Shown piece after piece: positions 15,148-23,437 of a stretch of DNA of 26,213 nucleotides. The notes beneath the pieces were generated by a model, which had not been told where the DNA came from, did not search any database, and saw only the letters and a list, made by a program, of their open reading frames with translations. The stretch's first letter is position 1; the number at the start of each line of letters is the position of its first letter. The stretch is from Methanomassiliicoccaceae archaeon UBA404 (GTDB taxonomy: Archaea; Thermoplasmatota; Thermoplasmata; Methanomassiliicoccales; Methanomethylophilaceae). A program made the position numbers and the translations under genes. Location of the stretch: the NCBI GenBank assembly GCA_002498605.1, contig DAHY01000023.1:1-26213 (forward strand). Reading direction: 5' to 3'.

Positions 15148-16433
15148 CTTAAACAGAGCTGCCTCCAGACGTCTTCCGATTCCGAGAGAACTCCGTCAAC
15201 GTCCAGGGTGGTTATTTCACGGTTCTCCATTACCATATCGCCTTGGCACATGGTATGCTTTACGTTGAGACTTGATGATGAATAAGCGATATTGCCGATA
15301 ATGTTCTCCGGAAGAAGGGGCCTGAGGTTGGGATCTTTACCGTCCAATACAATGATGTCGGCATATTTTCCGGTTTCTATCGAACCGATTTTATCGTCCA
15401 TACCGACGGCTTTGGCCCCGTTTATGGTTGCAAAATCAATCAGTTCCTGTGCTTTGGCAACGGTTGCGTCCCATCTGTTCGCCTTTTGGAGAAGGCCGAG
15501 TATCTTCATTTCGGAAAACATATCCAATGAATTATTGGTGGTGTTTCCGTCGGTTCCGATGGATACGTTGACTCCCTCGGACATAAACTCGGGAACGGGG
15601 GCCACGCCCCCGGTTGCCAGTTTCATGTTGGAAACCGGGCAGGTGGAAATCGACATTCCCGCTTCGCCCATCAGTCGGACTTCGTTGAGAGTCAGCCATG
15701 CGGAGTGGGCGGCAACGCCTCTGGGCCCGAAAATACCCAAATCGGCTAACCATTCCCCGGGTCTTTTTCCCGTTTCTTTTCTGTGTTGGTTTACCTCGCC
15801 CCTGGTTTCGGAAAGATGGAAATTCATCGGAAGTTTTTCTTTGTCGGAGTATTCTTTTGCTCCGAGACAGGTTTCTTCGTTACAAACATAAACACCCTGC
15901 AATCCCACGCCGGGGATTATTTTCCTTTTGCCTTTGTGGGTTTCGTGGAATCTGATACAGTTTTTCAACGGATTTCCCGTTTGTGTCGTTTTATCTTCAT
16001 CCAGTACACACCAGCACAGAACCCCGCGGATTCCCGCCTCCTGAGTGGCTTTTGCGATGATGTCCTCGGAGTAGTACAAATCCATAAAAGTGGTGGTGCC
16101 ACCGCGAATCATTTCCATGCACCCGAGTTTGGTGCCTATTTCCAAATCGCGATCGGTTCTGTCCGCGTCCACTTTGAAACTTGCATTGAGGAAATCCGGG
16201 AATGCCAAATCGTCCAACGAACCTTTCATCACCGACATTGCCACATGCGTGTGGGTGTTGATCATTCCCGGCATGACAATATCGCCGGAAACATCAATCT
16301 CCCTGTCCGCGGCATCTTTGTATTCCGGTCCGACATAAATTATTTTTTCATTTTCGACCGCAACGTCTCCCTTAAGAACTTCTCTGTTGGGGTTTTGCGT
16401 TACTATCCATCCGCCGCGGAATGCAGTTATCAT
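15144..16433 (-). CDS. amidohydrolase: MTA/SAH/5'-deoxyadenosine deaminase-like
   Basis: The protein of about 429 residues belongs to the amidohydrolase/cytosine-deaminase family. It has NTHTHVAMS (H61, H63), later NFHLSETRGE and AAHSAWLT for the next His ligands, and SIGTDGNTTNNSLDMF with the catalytic Asp. The pattern matches methylthioadenosine/S-adenosylhomocysteine deaminases, including the methanogen DadD type, which deaminates 5'-deoxyadenosine from radical-SAM reactions and SAH. Start: ATG 16433; the frame extends to a TTG at 16478, which is less likely. Divergent from the MBL gene at 16515 and overlapping the PHP gene. Confidence 0.9.
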   Translation of the reverse strand: MITAFRGGWIVTQNPNREVLKGDVAVENEKIIYVGPEYKDAADREIDVSGDIVMPGMINTHTHVAMSVMKGSLDDLAFPDFLNASFKVDADRTDRDLEIGTKLGCMEMIRGGTTTFMDLYYSEDIIAKATQEAGIRGVLCWCVLDEDKTTQTGNPLKNCIRFHETHKGKRKIIPGVGLQGVYVCNEETCLGAKEYSDKEKLPMNFHLSETRGEVNQHRKETGKRPGEWLADLGIFGPRGVAAHSAWLTLNEVRLMGEAGMSISTCPVSNMKLATGGVAPVPEFMSEGVNVSIGTDGNTTNNSLDMFSEMKILGLLQKANRWDATVAKAQELIDFATINGAKAVGMDDKIGSIETGKYADIIVLDGKDPNLRPLLPENIIGNIAYSSSSLNVKHTMCQGDMVMENREITTLDVDGVLSESEDVWRQLCLR

Positions 16434-16514
16434 ATCTGCCGTAACATTTTGTTCCCGTATAACATTTCCTAATTTCAAAAAACGGATATATCATCATTGC
16501 ATTGCGCATAATAC

Positions 16515-17348
16515 ATGTCGACACGCATTATTTTTCTGGGTACCGGCGGCGGTCGGCATACGACTATGTATCAAACCCGCAGCACCGGCGGATTTCTTCT
16601 TATGAACAACGACAATATTGTTCACGTGGATCCGGGGCCGGGTGCTTTGACCCAAATGCAGAAAATAAGGTACGACTTGACCCGTACGGAATCCGTTGTT
16701 GTTTCTCACGCTCACCCGGACCATTATGCCGACGCCGAATCCGTCATAGAGGGATGTTCTTTCGGAGGATGGCGGAAAAGAGGTAAAATCTACGGCAGTG
16801 TGACCGCAATAAAGGGACAGGACGGATTGGGGCCGTGCATATCCGAATATCATCAAAAGATTGCGGAAAGCTGCACGGTGATTGCTCCCGGAGATATCGT
16901 TACAATCGGAGGAATGGTAACCGAAGTCTGCGAATCCAAACATAACGACCCCACCAACGTCGGGTTGAAATTCCATACCGACGGAGGAATCGTTTCTTAT
17001 GTCAGCGATACGGATTTTTCCGAAAAAATAGCAAAGCAATACGTCGGCTCCAGGATTTTGATGCTGCCCGTGACGGTCCCCGACGATTTGCGGATCAAAG
17101 GTCATTTGTGCACCGAAGATTCCGTTAAATTCATAGACATTGTCAAACCCGAAATTGCCATCTTTATCCATTTGGGAATCGTGATGATACGTCACGGTCC
17201 GGAAAAACAGGCATCGATTGCAGAAAAAGCAACCGGCATCAAAACCATCGCGGGAAGAGACCGGATGGCGGTGGATATCGGAGACGACATAACTTTGTCG
17301 GATTTGGAAATTCACGAACAGGGTTGGATTCCGGATACTTCGCCTTAA
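16515..17348 (+). CDS. MBL-fold metallohydrolase (RNase Z / COG1234-like)
   Basis: The 277-residue protein opens with MSTRIIFLGTGGG and has VSHAHPDHYADAE (H65, H67, D69, H70). YVSDTDFSEKI and FIHLGIVMIRHGP supply the later ligands. The opening LGTGG and the overall plan are shared with RNase Z and phosphodiesterases of the same clan. It lacks an obvious RNase Z exosite arm, so tRNA 3' processing is not assured. A TATA-like GGATATATCA lies about 25-30 nt upstream (around 16485). Its stop (TAA, 17346-17348) is interleaved with that of the convergent gene through a shared TTAA. Confidence 0.85.
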   Translation: MSTRIIFLGTGGGRHTTMYQTRSTGGFLLMNNDNIVHVDPGPGALTQMQKIRYDLTRTESVVVSHAHPDHYADAESVIEGCSFGGWRKRGKIYGSVTAIKGQDGLGPCISEYHQKIAESCTVIAPGDIVTIGGMVTEVCESKHNDPTNVGLKFHTDGGIVSYVSDTDFSEKIAKQYVGSRILMLPVTVPDDLRIKGHLCTEDSVKFIDIVKPEIAIFIHLGIVMIRHGPEKQASIAEKATGIKTIAGRDRMAVDIGDDITLSDLEIHEQGWIPDTSP

Positions 17349-18694
17349 GCTGTGATGGGATAAAAGCCGTAGCGGTAATCTTCCGAAGCGTATTCTCCGC
17401 CCGGCATCCAGTCCATAAGCGTACCGCTGCGAACCTCATCGTTCACTTCTTCGGTATAAGTTATGGTTGTGTACCCGATTAATAAACTGGACGCGCCGTC
17501 GGTGGCTTCGCAGCCGTAGAACGTTTTGCCGTCTATTTCCTGATATATACTGTATGGAGGCTTGCCGTCGCTACCTTCTTTATCTTTGTCTTGTGGAGGA
17601 TATGTGGGATATGGAGTGTTCAATACCGATTGACCGAGAATATGTACTCCTGCCATGGCGTGTCCCGGCAGTACGGCCACGGCGGTATCGTATCCGGCGA
17701 CTTTGTACAATGCGGCGCAGAGCAGCGATGAATCCTCGCAGTCTCCGTGACCCTGTACCAGTGTCTCGGCCGGAAATGCCCAGTATTCTTCGCTTCCGTA
17801 GATGATGGCGTCACTGGCGTACGTTACGGTTTGTTGCACGAAAGATAAAAGGTATGAAGCATAATTGTATCTGTTGCCGGGACTGCCGAGAGGGTAATCT
17901 ACGGATATTGATTCTTTATCAAACTCATCTCTCAGTTTTGCTTCCAATTCAATGATTATTGCGTTACTGTCCAAAACAAATTCGTTGATGGCGGATCCGA
18001 TTTTACTGAAAAAGAAATAACCTCTTTTACCGTCATATTCTATCGAAGATATGCAGTCCTTGTATTGGAAACTGAAATCCATACTGAATATGTGTGTTAT
18101 CGACGTTCCGCCCACGTATTCCTTGTAATTCCAGTTATACACCCGGGTTATTTCGCCGCTTAAAGCAAACGTGCCTTCATAGGTTTTGAAAAGGGTATCC
18201 ACTTTAACGGAATAATGACCCGGTTCCAAAGTGCACATCAAAGATTTTCCGTCTGAAGAAACGGATACGTTTTCCGACATCGGATAATCGTTTATGTTTG
18301 TCACATTGCTCAACGATCTTACCGACCAGGAATAACCTCCCGCGGAGTATGCATTGCAGGTCAGCGTAACCATTCCGACTCCGTCATACGGATCCGTATC
18401 GTCAGGATCGGAAATTACGGAAATTACGCCTTTGTCCACTGCACCGCTCCCGTAAATCACGAATTCATCAGCTTCGAAGGCGTCGAAATTGTTGTTTGCG
18501 TAATATACGGCACCGAAAACACCGCCGGACAACAACAGCAAAATCGCTATCAAAGCCGGTAATTTTCGACTTGGCTCAGAGGTTTGAATACGGAAGTTCG
18601 GGAGCGGGTCTTCTACCGATTTTACGTAGTTACCGCACCTGTGACAGAACGTCTCGTCCTCGGCCAAGGCAGAGCCGCATTGAGAACAGAACAT
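17345..18694 (-). CDS. zinc-ribbon, membrane-anchored transglutaminase-like protein
   Basis: The protein of about 449 residues has an N-terminal zinc ribbon (CSQCG and CHRCG, about residues 3-20) and one transmembrane helix (about 46-66, LIAILLLLSGGVFGAVYYA). A long region follows, beta-rich by composition, then a transglutaminase-like core: GHGDCEDSSLLCAALYKVAG holds the nucleophile Cys and PGHAMAGVHI the His. The predicted topology puts the ribbon in the cytoplasm and the cysteine-protease-like domain outside. ATG at 18694 follows a GTG at 18697. Function unknown; similar archaeal proteins are thought to be proteases or cross-linkers. It shares a promoter region with cca. Confidence 0.82.
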   Translation of the reverse strand: MFCSQCGSALAEDETFCHRCGNYVKSVEDPLPNFRIQTSEPSRKLPALIAILLLLSGGVFGAVYYANNNFDAFEADEFVIYGSGAVDKGVISVISDPDDTDPYDGVGMVTLTCNAYSAGGYSWSVRSLSNVTNINDYPMSENVSVSSDGKSLMCTLEPGHYSVKVDTLFKTYEGTFALSGEITRVYNWNYKEYVGGTSITHIFSMDFSFQYKDCISSIEYDGKRGYFFFSKIGSAINEFVLDSNAIIIELEAKLRDEFDKESISVDYPLGSPGNRYNYASYLLSFVQQTVTYASDAIIYGSEEYWAFPAETLVQGHGDCEDSSLLCAALYKVAGYDTAVAVLPGHAMAGVHILGQSVLNTPYPTYPPQDKDKEGSDGKPPYSIYQEIDGKTFYGCEATDGASSLLIGYTTITYTEEVNDEVRSGTLMDWMPGGEYASEDYRYGFYPITA

Positions 18695-18716
18695 CACCCG
18701 TACTAATACGCGCTTG

Positions 18717-18724
18717 TATTTAAT
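18717..18724. promoter_or_regulatory. shared TATA-like box for divergent genes
   Basis: TATTTAAT lies midway in the 46-nt gap between two divergent starts: 24 nt before the cca ATG (18744) and about 26 nt before the ATG of the transglutaminase-like gene (18694). It is the only TATA-like element in the gap and is readable in both orientations, so one box may drive both genes, each with a leaderless message. Confidence 0.4.
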
Positions 18725-18743
18725 CTAAAGGGACTATACCGAA

Positions 18744-20114
18744 ATGTCAATGAAAGGGTATGCAGAGTCTGTTCAGAACTATGAAGATTCGACGGTTATC
18801 GAATCGGAAATCATTAAAAGAATCAAACCGACAAAGACCGAAACAGATAACCTGAGGAATTCTGCGGAGAAATTGAAAAAACGAACAGAAGATTTCATAA
18901 ACGAAAACAATCTGGCCGTAACCGAAATCAGGTTTGTGGGCTCTTTTGCAAAAGATACGTATCTTTCGAATCCGGATCTTGATTTGTTTCTTATGTTCCC
19001 GCCGGATGTACCCAGAGAACAATTGGAACGGGAAGGTCTCTTTGCCGGAGAAGGAATTCTCGGCGGAAAAAGAATGTACGCCGAACATCCCTACATAAGA
19101 GGCATTTTTGAAAATTACGAAGTGGACATGGTTCCGTGCTACGCCCTTAACGATACAAAGAAACTGAAAACATCGGTCGACAGAACGCCGTTTCATACCG
19201 AATTCGTACTTTCCCGCCTCGGGGCGAAACAGAAGGATCAGGTACGGCTGCTGAAGAAATTCATGAAGGGAATATCCGTTTACGGAGCCGAACCCGATAC
19301 CAGAGGATTTTCGGGATACCTCTGCGAACTTTTAGTAATACGTTACGGAGGGTTCAGGCAGGTTATGGAAGCCGCCTCGAATTGGAGAGAAGGCACAATA
19401 GTGGAAATAGAAGGAAAGGGACCTGCCACCGTCGCACCGTTGACGGTGTACGATCCTGTGGATTCAAGGAGAAATGCCGCATCCGCGGTACATTTGGACA
19501 CTTTGTCTTTGTTCATTGTTGCATCGTGCACCTATTTGAAACAGCCTTCGGAAAAATTCTTCTTTCCGGTTGAAAGAAAGACTCTGTCTTCGAACGAAAT
19601 CGGCGAAAAAATCGAATCGCACGGAACGAAACTGTTGACTGCTATGTTCCAACGCCCCGATGTAATAGAAGAGAGTCTGTATTCCCAATTATGGAAAACC
19701 GAATATGCACTGTCGAGAAAACTCAATGATTTCGGATTCGGCGTATTGCGGACGGTTCATGAAATAAACGAAGAATTATGGATAGTTTTTGAATTGGAGC
19801 GGGATGCTTTGTCAAAGACTTTCAAACATACCGGGCCGCCGGTATGGGTGAAAAATGCGGAACGTTTCATTGAAAAATGGAAAGAAAACGAAAACGGGGA
19901 ACCTTTTATCGAAGACGGAAACTGGAATGTCGTGGCAAACCGGCCCTATATCACACCGAAAGAGCTGATTTACGAAGAAGCGGCCATGTCCGGAATCGGC
20001 AGAGACCTGGATCCCGAAACGATGCACGTGCTGAACCACGAAGAAACATTGAACCTGGTTTCACCGATATTGTTGACGGAACTTCTGGATCCGAAACTGA
20101 GCTGGGAAAACTGA
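18744..20114 (+). CDS. cca: CCA-adding enzyme (archaeal class I tRNA nucleotidyltransferase)
   Basis: The 456-residue enzyme adds or repairs the CCA end of tRNAs without a template. It has the nucleotidyltransferase signature GSFAKDTYLSNPDLDLF (GS at 66-67, catalytic D78 and D80) and a third acidic residue in YEVDMVPCYA. The tail and body domains of archaeal class I enzymes follow (SGYLCELLVIRYGGF; GPPVWVKNAERF). Length matches archaeal homologues of about 430-460. A shared TATA-like box lies 24 nt before the ATG; a second ATG is at 18750. It matters here because tRNA-Leu in this window has no encoded CCA while tRNA-Tyr does. Confidence 0.96.
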   Translation: MSMKGYAESVQNYEDSTVIESEIIKRIKPTKTETDNLRNSAEKLKKRTEDFINENNLAVTEIRFVGSFAKDTYLSNPDLDLFLMFPPDVPREQLEREGLFAGEGILGGKRMYAEHPYIRGIFENYEVDMVPCYALNDTKKLKTSVDRTPFHTEFVLSRLGAKQKDQVRLLKKFMKGISVYGAEPDTRGFSGYLCELLVIRYGGFRQVMEAASNWREGTIVEIEGKGPATVAPLTVYDPVDSRRNAASAVHLDTLSLFIVASCTYLKQPSEKFFFPVERKTLSSNEIGEKIESHGTKLLTAMFQRPDVIEESLYSQLWKTEYALSRKLNDFGFGVLRTVHEINEELWIVFELERDALSKTFKHTGPPVWVKNAERFIEKWKENENGEPFIEDGNWNVVANRPYITPKELIYEEAAMSGIGRDLDPETMHVLNHEETLNLVSPILLTELLDPKLSWEN

Positions 20115-20480
20115 TTACAGGAACGGTGCATTAATCAGAAGAATGGAAACTCCCGTAGCCAGCAACATGAACATTACGTAATTGCCCGCCATGGACTTGC
20201 CTTGCATCATCTCCACCCGTATGCCGAGTATTTCCAAGATTTTCTTCATCTGGGAAATTAAAAGGATACAGACCAGCAGACCGACAATCCACATGTAATT
20301 GCCGAGGCGGTAGAACAAAGCCCACTGAACACCGGCCAAAACTCCAAAAAGAATTACAATAAAGAATACCTTGGTCTCAAAAAGCTCTTTTAGAATGAAC
20401 TCTCGCTCATCAAACTCCGCGGGAGTGAACTCGTAGGATTCTTTGGGCTCCTCTCTTATTCTTCTTTTTTTCTTGGCCAT
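20115..20480 (-). CDS. small membrane protein beside radA
   Basis: The 121-residue protein has a highly charged cytoplasmic N-terminus (AKKKRRIREEPKE, then an acidic region to about 35) and three hydrophobic helices (about 37-56, 62-77, 100-117). The intervening EILGIRVEMMQGKSMAGN may form a loop. Its TAA begins directly after the cca stop (convergent, no gap). A TATA-like TTTATATGT lies about 25-32 nt before the ATG on the minus strand. I do not recognise a family. The small size, three helices and basic end suggest an accessory or structural membrane protein. Confidence 0.7.
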   Translation of the reverse strand: MAKKKRRIREEPKESYEFTPAEFDEREFILKELFETKVFFIVILFGVLAGVQWALFYRLGNYMWIVGLLVCILLISQMKKILEILGIRVEMMQGKSMAGNYVMFMLLATGVSILLINAPFL

Positions 20481-20591
20481 TCGGCCACTTATCCTGAAAC
20501 ATACATATAAAGATTTATGAAGAAGGTTTCATTTTCAGTATATTCGGCGACCCCCCGTACTTTTGGTTATATACAGAAGATGCTTTGTTGA

Positions 20592-20603
20592 ATCGGAGGT
20601 AAA
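20592..20603 (+). promoter_or_regulatory. radA ribosome-binding site and promoter region
   Basis: A strong Shine-Dalgarno sequence, GGAGGT, lies 6 nt before the radA ATG at 20607. A TATA-like TTATATAC (about 20568-20575) sits 25-30 nt upstream of it, so the message has a short leader. Radially opposite, the membrane-protein gene at 20480 has its own TATA-like box (about 20503-20514). Confidence 0.5.
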
Positions 20604-20606
20604 CCA

Positions 20607-21548
20607 ATGGACACCAAAACCTTAGAAGACATACCAGGAGTAGGACCAGCCATTTCAGAAAAGCTCCGCGAAGCAGGATACACAACTCTGATGGACATTG
20701 CTGTTGCCCCGGCGAAACAACTCGCAGAAGACTGTGAACTCGGCGATAAAAAAGCGGCCGATATCATCGAAGGCGCAAAAATGTGCGCCGACATAGGTGG
20801 GTTTGAAACCGGAGACGAAATTCTTGAGAGACGCAAGCTGATAACAAAGCTGACGACCGGATCTCAGGCCATAGACGAACTTCTCGGCGGAGGATTGGAA
20901 AGCCAATCCATCGTCGAATTTTACGGAGAATTCGGAAGCAGTAAATCGCAGATCTGTTTCCAGCTTGCCGTAAATGCCACCATGCCCGAGGAGCGGGGAG
21001 GGCTGGATTCGGATGTTATCATAATCGATACCGAAAACACCTTCAGACCCGAAAGAATCATACAGATGGCCACCTACCTGGGACTTGACCCGGAAGAAAC
21101 ACTTAAAAGAATTCATGTTGCCAGAGCATACAACTCTCAGCATCAGGTGCTCCTCGTAGGAAAAGCACTTGAACTTGCCAAAGACCTGAAGGTCAGACTT
21201 CTGATTGTCGATTCTTTGACATCTCACTTCAGAGCCGAATACATAGGCAGGGGAACACTGTCCGAAAGACAGCAGGTTCTCAACCGCCATATGCATGAAT
21301 TGCTGAACTTCTCTACCGTAAACAATGCCGTAATCGCAGTCACCAACCAGGTGTCTGCAAAACCGGATGCGTTTTTCGGAGACCCCACAAGACCCATCGG
21401 AGGACACATTGTCGGACACACCGCAACCTTCCGTATCTATCTCAGAAAGGGTAAAGCAGGCAAAAGAATCGCAAGACTTGTTGATTCTCCGAGCCTTCCC
21501 GAAGGAGAAGCGGTCTTCATGGTTACCGAAGACGGTATTAAGGACTGA
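20607..21548 (+). CDS. radA: DNA repair and recombination protein RadA
   Basis: The 313-residue archaeal RecA/Rad51 recombinase forms filaments on ssDNA and catalyses strand exchange. The N-terminal helix-hairpin-helix domain (LEDIPGVGPAISEKL, about 6-60) is followed by the linker FETGDEILERR and the ATPase core. Walker B is LLIVDSLTSHFRAEY; L1/L2 regions include RQQVLNRHMHELL and ITNQVSAKPDAFFGDP, and PIGGH is conserved. Oddly, Walker A reads GEFGSSKSQ (107-115), with Ser at 112 where most RadA have Gly. The start has a strong ribosome-binding site. A methyltransferase gene follows 16 nt downstream. Confidence 0.96.
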   Translation: MDTKTLEDIPGVGPAISEKLREAGYTTLMDIAVAPAKQLAEDCELGDKKAADIIEGAKMCADIGGFETGDEILERRKLITKLTTGSQAIDELLGGGLESQSIVEFYGEFGSSKSQICFQLAVNATMPEERGGLDSDVIIIDTENTFRPERIIQMATYLGLDPEETLKRIHVARAYNSQHQVLLVGKALELAKDLKVRLLIVDSLTSHFRAEYIGRGTLSERQQVLNRHMHELLNFSTVNNAVIAVTNQVSAKPDAFFGDPTRPIGGHIVGHTATFRIYLRKGKAGKRIARLVDSPSLPEGEAVFMVTEDGIKD

Positions 21549-21564
21549 AACCAATCGGGGTTCG

Positions 21565-22557
21565 GTGAACCCCATTTATTTCTTTGAACTGTCGGGTGAG
21601 GCGGGGGATATGCCCCGCGAAGAAGTCATCAGCTGTGCGTACGCCGAAACCGAAGGAAAATCGGAAGTGGTTTCATTCGGTCCCGGATATGTGATCATGA
21701 AGCTGCCATCCGACAGTTTGCCATTTATTTTTGAAAGATTGGCATTGACCCACAGTATGGGAAAATACCTCGGTTCCTTTGCTCCCGATGAAATTAATGA
21801 ATTCGCTCCCGAAGAACTTTCGGACGGGACCTTTGCCATCCGTGCCAAAAGATTCAGGGGAATGATGAGCGATGTCGATTCCCAAAAAATAATAAGAAGA
21901 GTGGGAGACATTTTTTCGAAAAGGAATTCGGTCGATTTGAAGGAACCGGATATTGTGGTTCGGATGTTCATGAGCGACAAAGTCCATTTCTTTATCGAAG
22001 AGCACAGAACCGTTGCCGATTTGTTTGAGAAAAGAAAAGTAAGCGAACGCCCTTTTTTCTCTCCGATTTCGTTGCATCCGAAATATGCCAGAGCTCTGAT
22101 TAACCTTACGGGGGCTGTAAGGGGTTCTACGGTTTTGGATCCTTTCTGCGGTACGGGGGGTATTGCCATAGAAGCGGCCGACATGGGAATGAAAGTCATC
22201 GTTTCCGATTTTGACCCGCATATGATTGCGGGAACAATCGAAAATTTGCACTTTTACGGACTGGATATTCTTGACAGTGACGTATTGGATGTCGGCGACA
22301 TTGCTGAACGGTGGAACGATATCGATGTTGTTGCCACGGACCCTCCGTACGGGCGCTCGACCAAAACCGGCGGAGAAAATATTTCAAAAATATATGCCAG
22401 ATCTCTAAAATCGATTTCCGAAATACTCTGTCCCGGGGGGCGGGCGGGCGTAATACTTCCTTATGAAATTTCTACGGAATATCTTACTCTCGAAAGAATT
22501 CTTCCCCAGAGGGTCCACGGTTCTCTGACCAGATATTATCATCTGTTCAGGAAATAA
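21565..22557 (+). CDS. tRNA (guanine-10-N2) methyltransferase, Trm-G10/Trm11-like
   Basis: The 330-residue SAM-dependent RNA methyltransferase has an N-terminal NFLD/THUMP-like half (about 1-165; FFELSGEAGDMPREEV at the start). The Rossmann core carries motif I DPFCGTGGIAIEA and motif IV VVATDPPYGRST, the DPPY form used for exocyclic amine methylation. Archaeal relatives make N2-methyl- and dimethyl-guanosine at tRNA position 10. Frame is open upstream into radA, but GTG 21565 with GGGG 4 nt ahead yields the correct N-terminus and avoids overlap. It lies in the radA-to-zinc-ribbon gene run. Confidence 0.9.
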   Translation: MNPIYFFELSGEAGDMPREEVISCAYAETEGKSEVVSFGPGYVIMKLPSDSLPFIFERLALTHSMGKYLGSFAPDEINEFAPEELSDGTFAIRAKRFRGMMSDVDSQKIIRRVGDIFSKRNSVDLKEPDIVVRMFMSDKVHFFIEEHRTVADLFEKRKVSERPFFSPISLHPKYARALINLTGAVRGSTVLDPFCGTGGIAIEAADMGMKVIVSDFDPHMIAGTIENLHFYGLDILDSDVLDVGDIAERWNDIDVVATDPPYGRSTKTGGENISKIYARSLKSISEILCPGGRAGVILPYEISTEYLTLERILPQRVHGSLTRYYHLFRK

Positions 22558-22591
22558 CTAACTATTTCAATATCCAGGATATCCAGAACCT

Positions 22592-23437
22592 GTGTACAGA
22601 TATCTGAGACTGTTCAGGTTCGGCAACAGCATTTTGGGCATCGTCGGTGTTATAGTCGGCGCATTTATAGCGTCCGGTCTGGGTATTTTAGAATACTGGG
22701 TAAGCATTGTCATCTCCTGTTCCATAGTGTTTGTATTCATGGCGGGCGGAAATGCTCTCAATGACTACATAGACCGCGATATCGATTTGATTGCACATCC
22801 CGACAGACCCATACCCAGAGGGGAAATATCGCCTTCCGTCGCAAAAAATCTCGGCGTAATATTCATGATTCTTGCGGTGGCAATCGGCGTAATCTCTCAG
22901 ATTGCATCATGGCACATGGATTTTTTATTCTGGGATTCGACTTCCACTGCTATTGTTATAATTGCCTCCCTGCTGATGATCTCTTACGAAGTATTCCTTA
23001 AACAGAAGGGATTCGTGGGAAACGTTACGATAGCTGTTCTGACCGGCATGTTATTCCTTCTCGGAGGTGCCGTTTGCGGTAATATCGGTCCGGTTATTCC
23101 GATGGCCGTCATGGCTGTTCTGGTAAACATAGGACGTGAAATCTCAAAAGACATAGAGGACAAGGATTCTGACGAGGGCAGAATCACGCTGCCGATGAAA
23201 ATCGGGAACAGAAATGCATCCGTTATTGCCTGCATGTCCTTCCTGGCCGGTGTGCTCCTGAGTGCTCTTCCTTTAATCAACGGTTCCATGAATATCTTCT
23301 ATTCCGTGGTATTTGCCGCGGATGCAATGTTTATATATGCCGCGTTTATTGTTTTTAAGAGTGCACACAAGGCTCAGAAAACAGCAAAACTCGCTATGGC
23401 GTTTGCTTTGCTCGCCTTTGTCATCGGTGTGATATGA
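22592..23437 (+). CDS. UbiA prenyltransferase, probable digeranylgeranylglyceryl phosphate synthase
   Basis: The 281-residue integral membrane enzyme of the UbiA family has about eight hydrophobic helices. It carries both Asp-rich Mg-prenyl-diphosphate sites: NDYIDRDID (about 57-65, followed by HPDRPIPRG) and DIEDKDSDEGR (187-197). In archaea this type adds the second geranylgeranyl chain to GGGP to make the ether-lipid core. Placement directly before the GGGP synthase gene supports that role over menaquinone or haem pathways. Start is GTG at 22592. Its stop (TGA) overlaps the next gene's ATG by 4 nt. Confidence 0.93.
   Translation: MYRYLRLFRFGNSILGIVGVIVGAFIASGLGILEYWVSIVISCSIVFVFMAGGNALNDYIDRDIDLIAHPDRPIPRGEISPSVAKNLGVIFMILAVAIGVISQIASWHMDFLFWDSTSTAIVIIASLLMISYEVFLKQKGFVGNVTIAVLTGMLFLLGGAVCGNIGPVIPMAVMAVLVNIGREISKDIEDKDSDEGRITLPMKIGNRNASVIACMSFLAGVLLSALPLINGSMNIFYSVVFAADAMFIYAAFIVFKSAHKAQKTAKLAMAFALLAFVIGVI

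Noticed and set aside
20655..21575. A 306-codon minus-strand frame opposite radA
   Set aside because: It is a long shadow of radA with no domain of its own; RadA motifs on the + strand are decisive.
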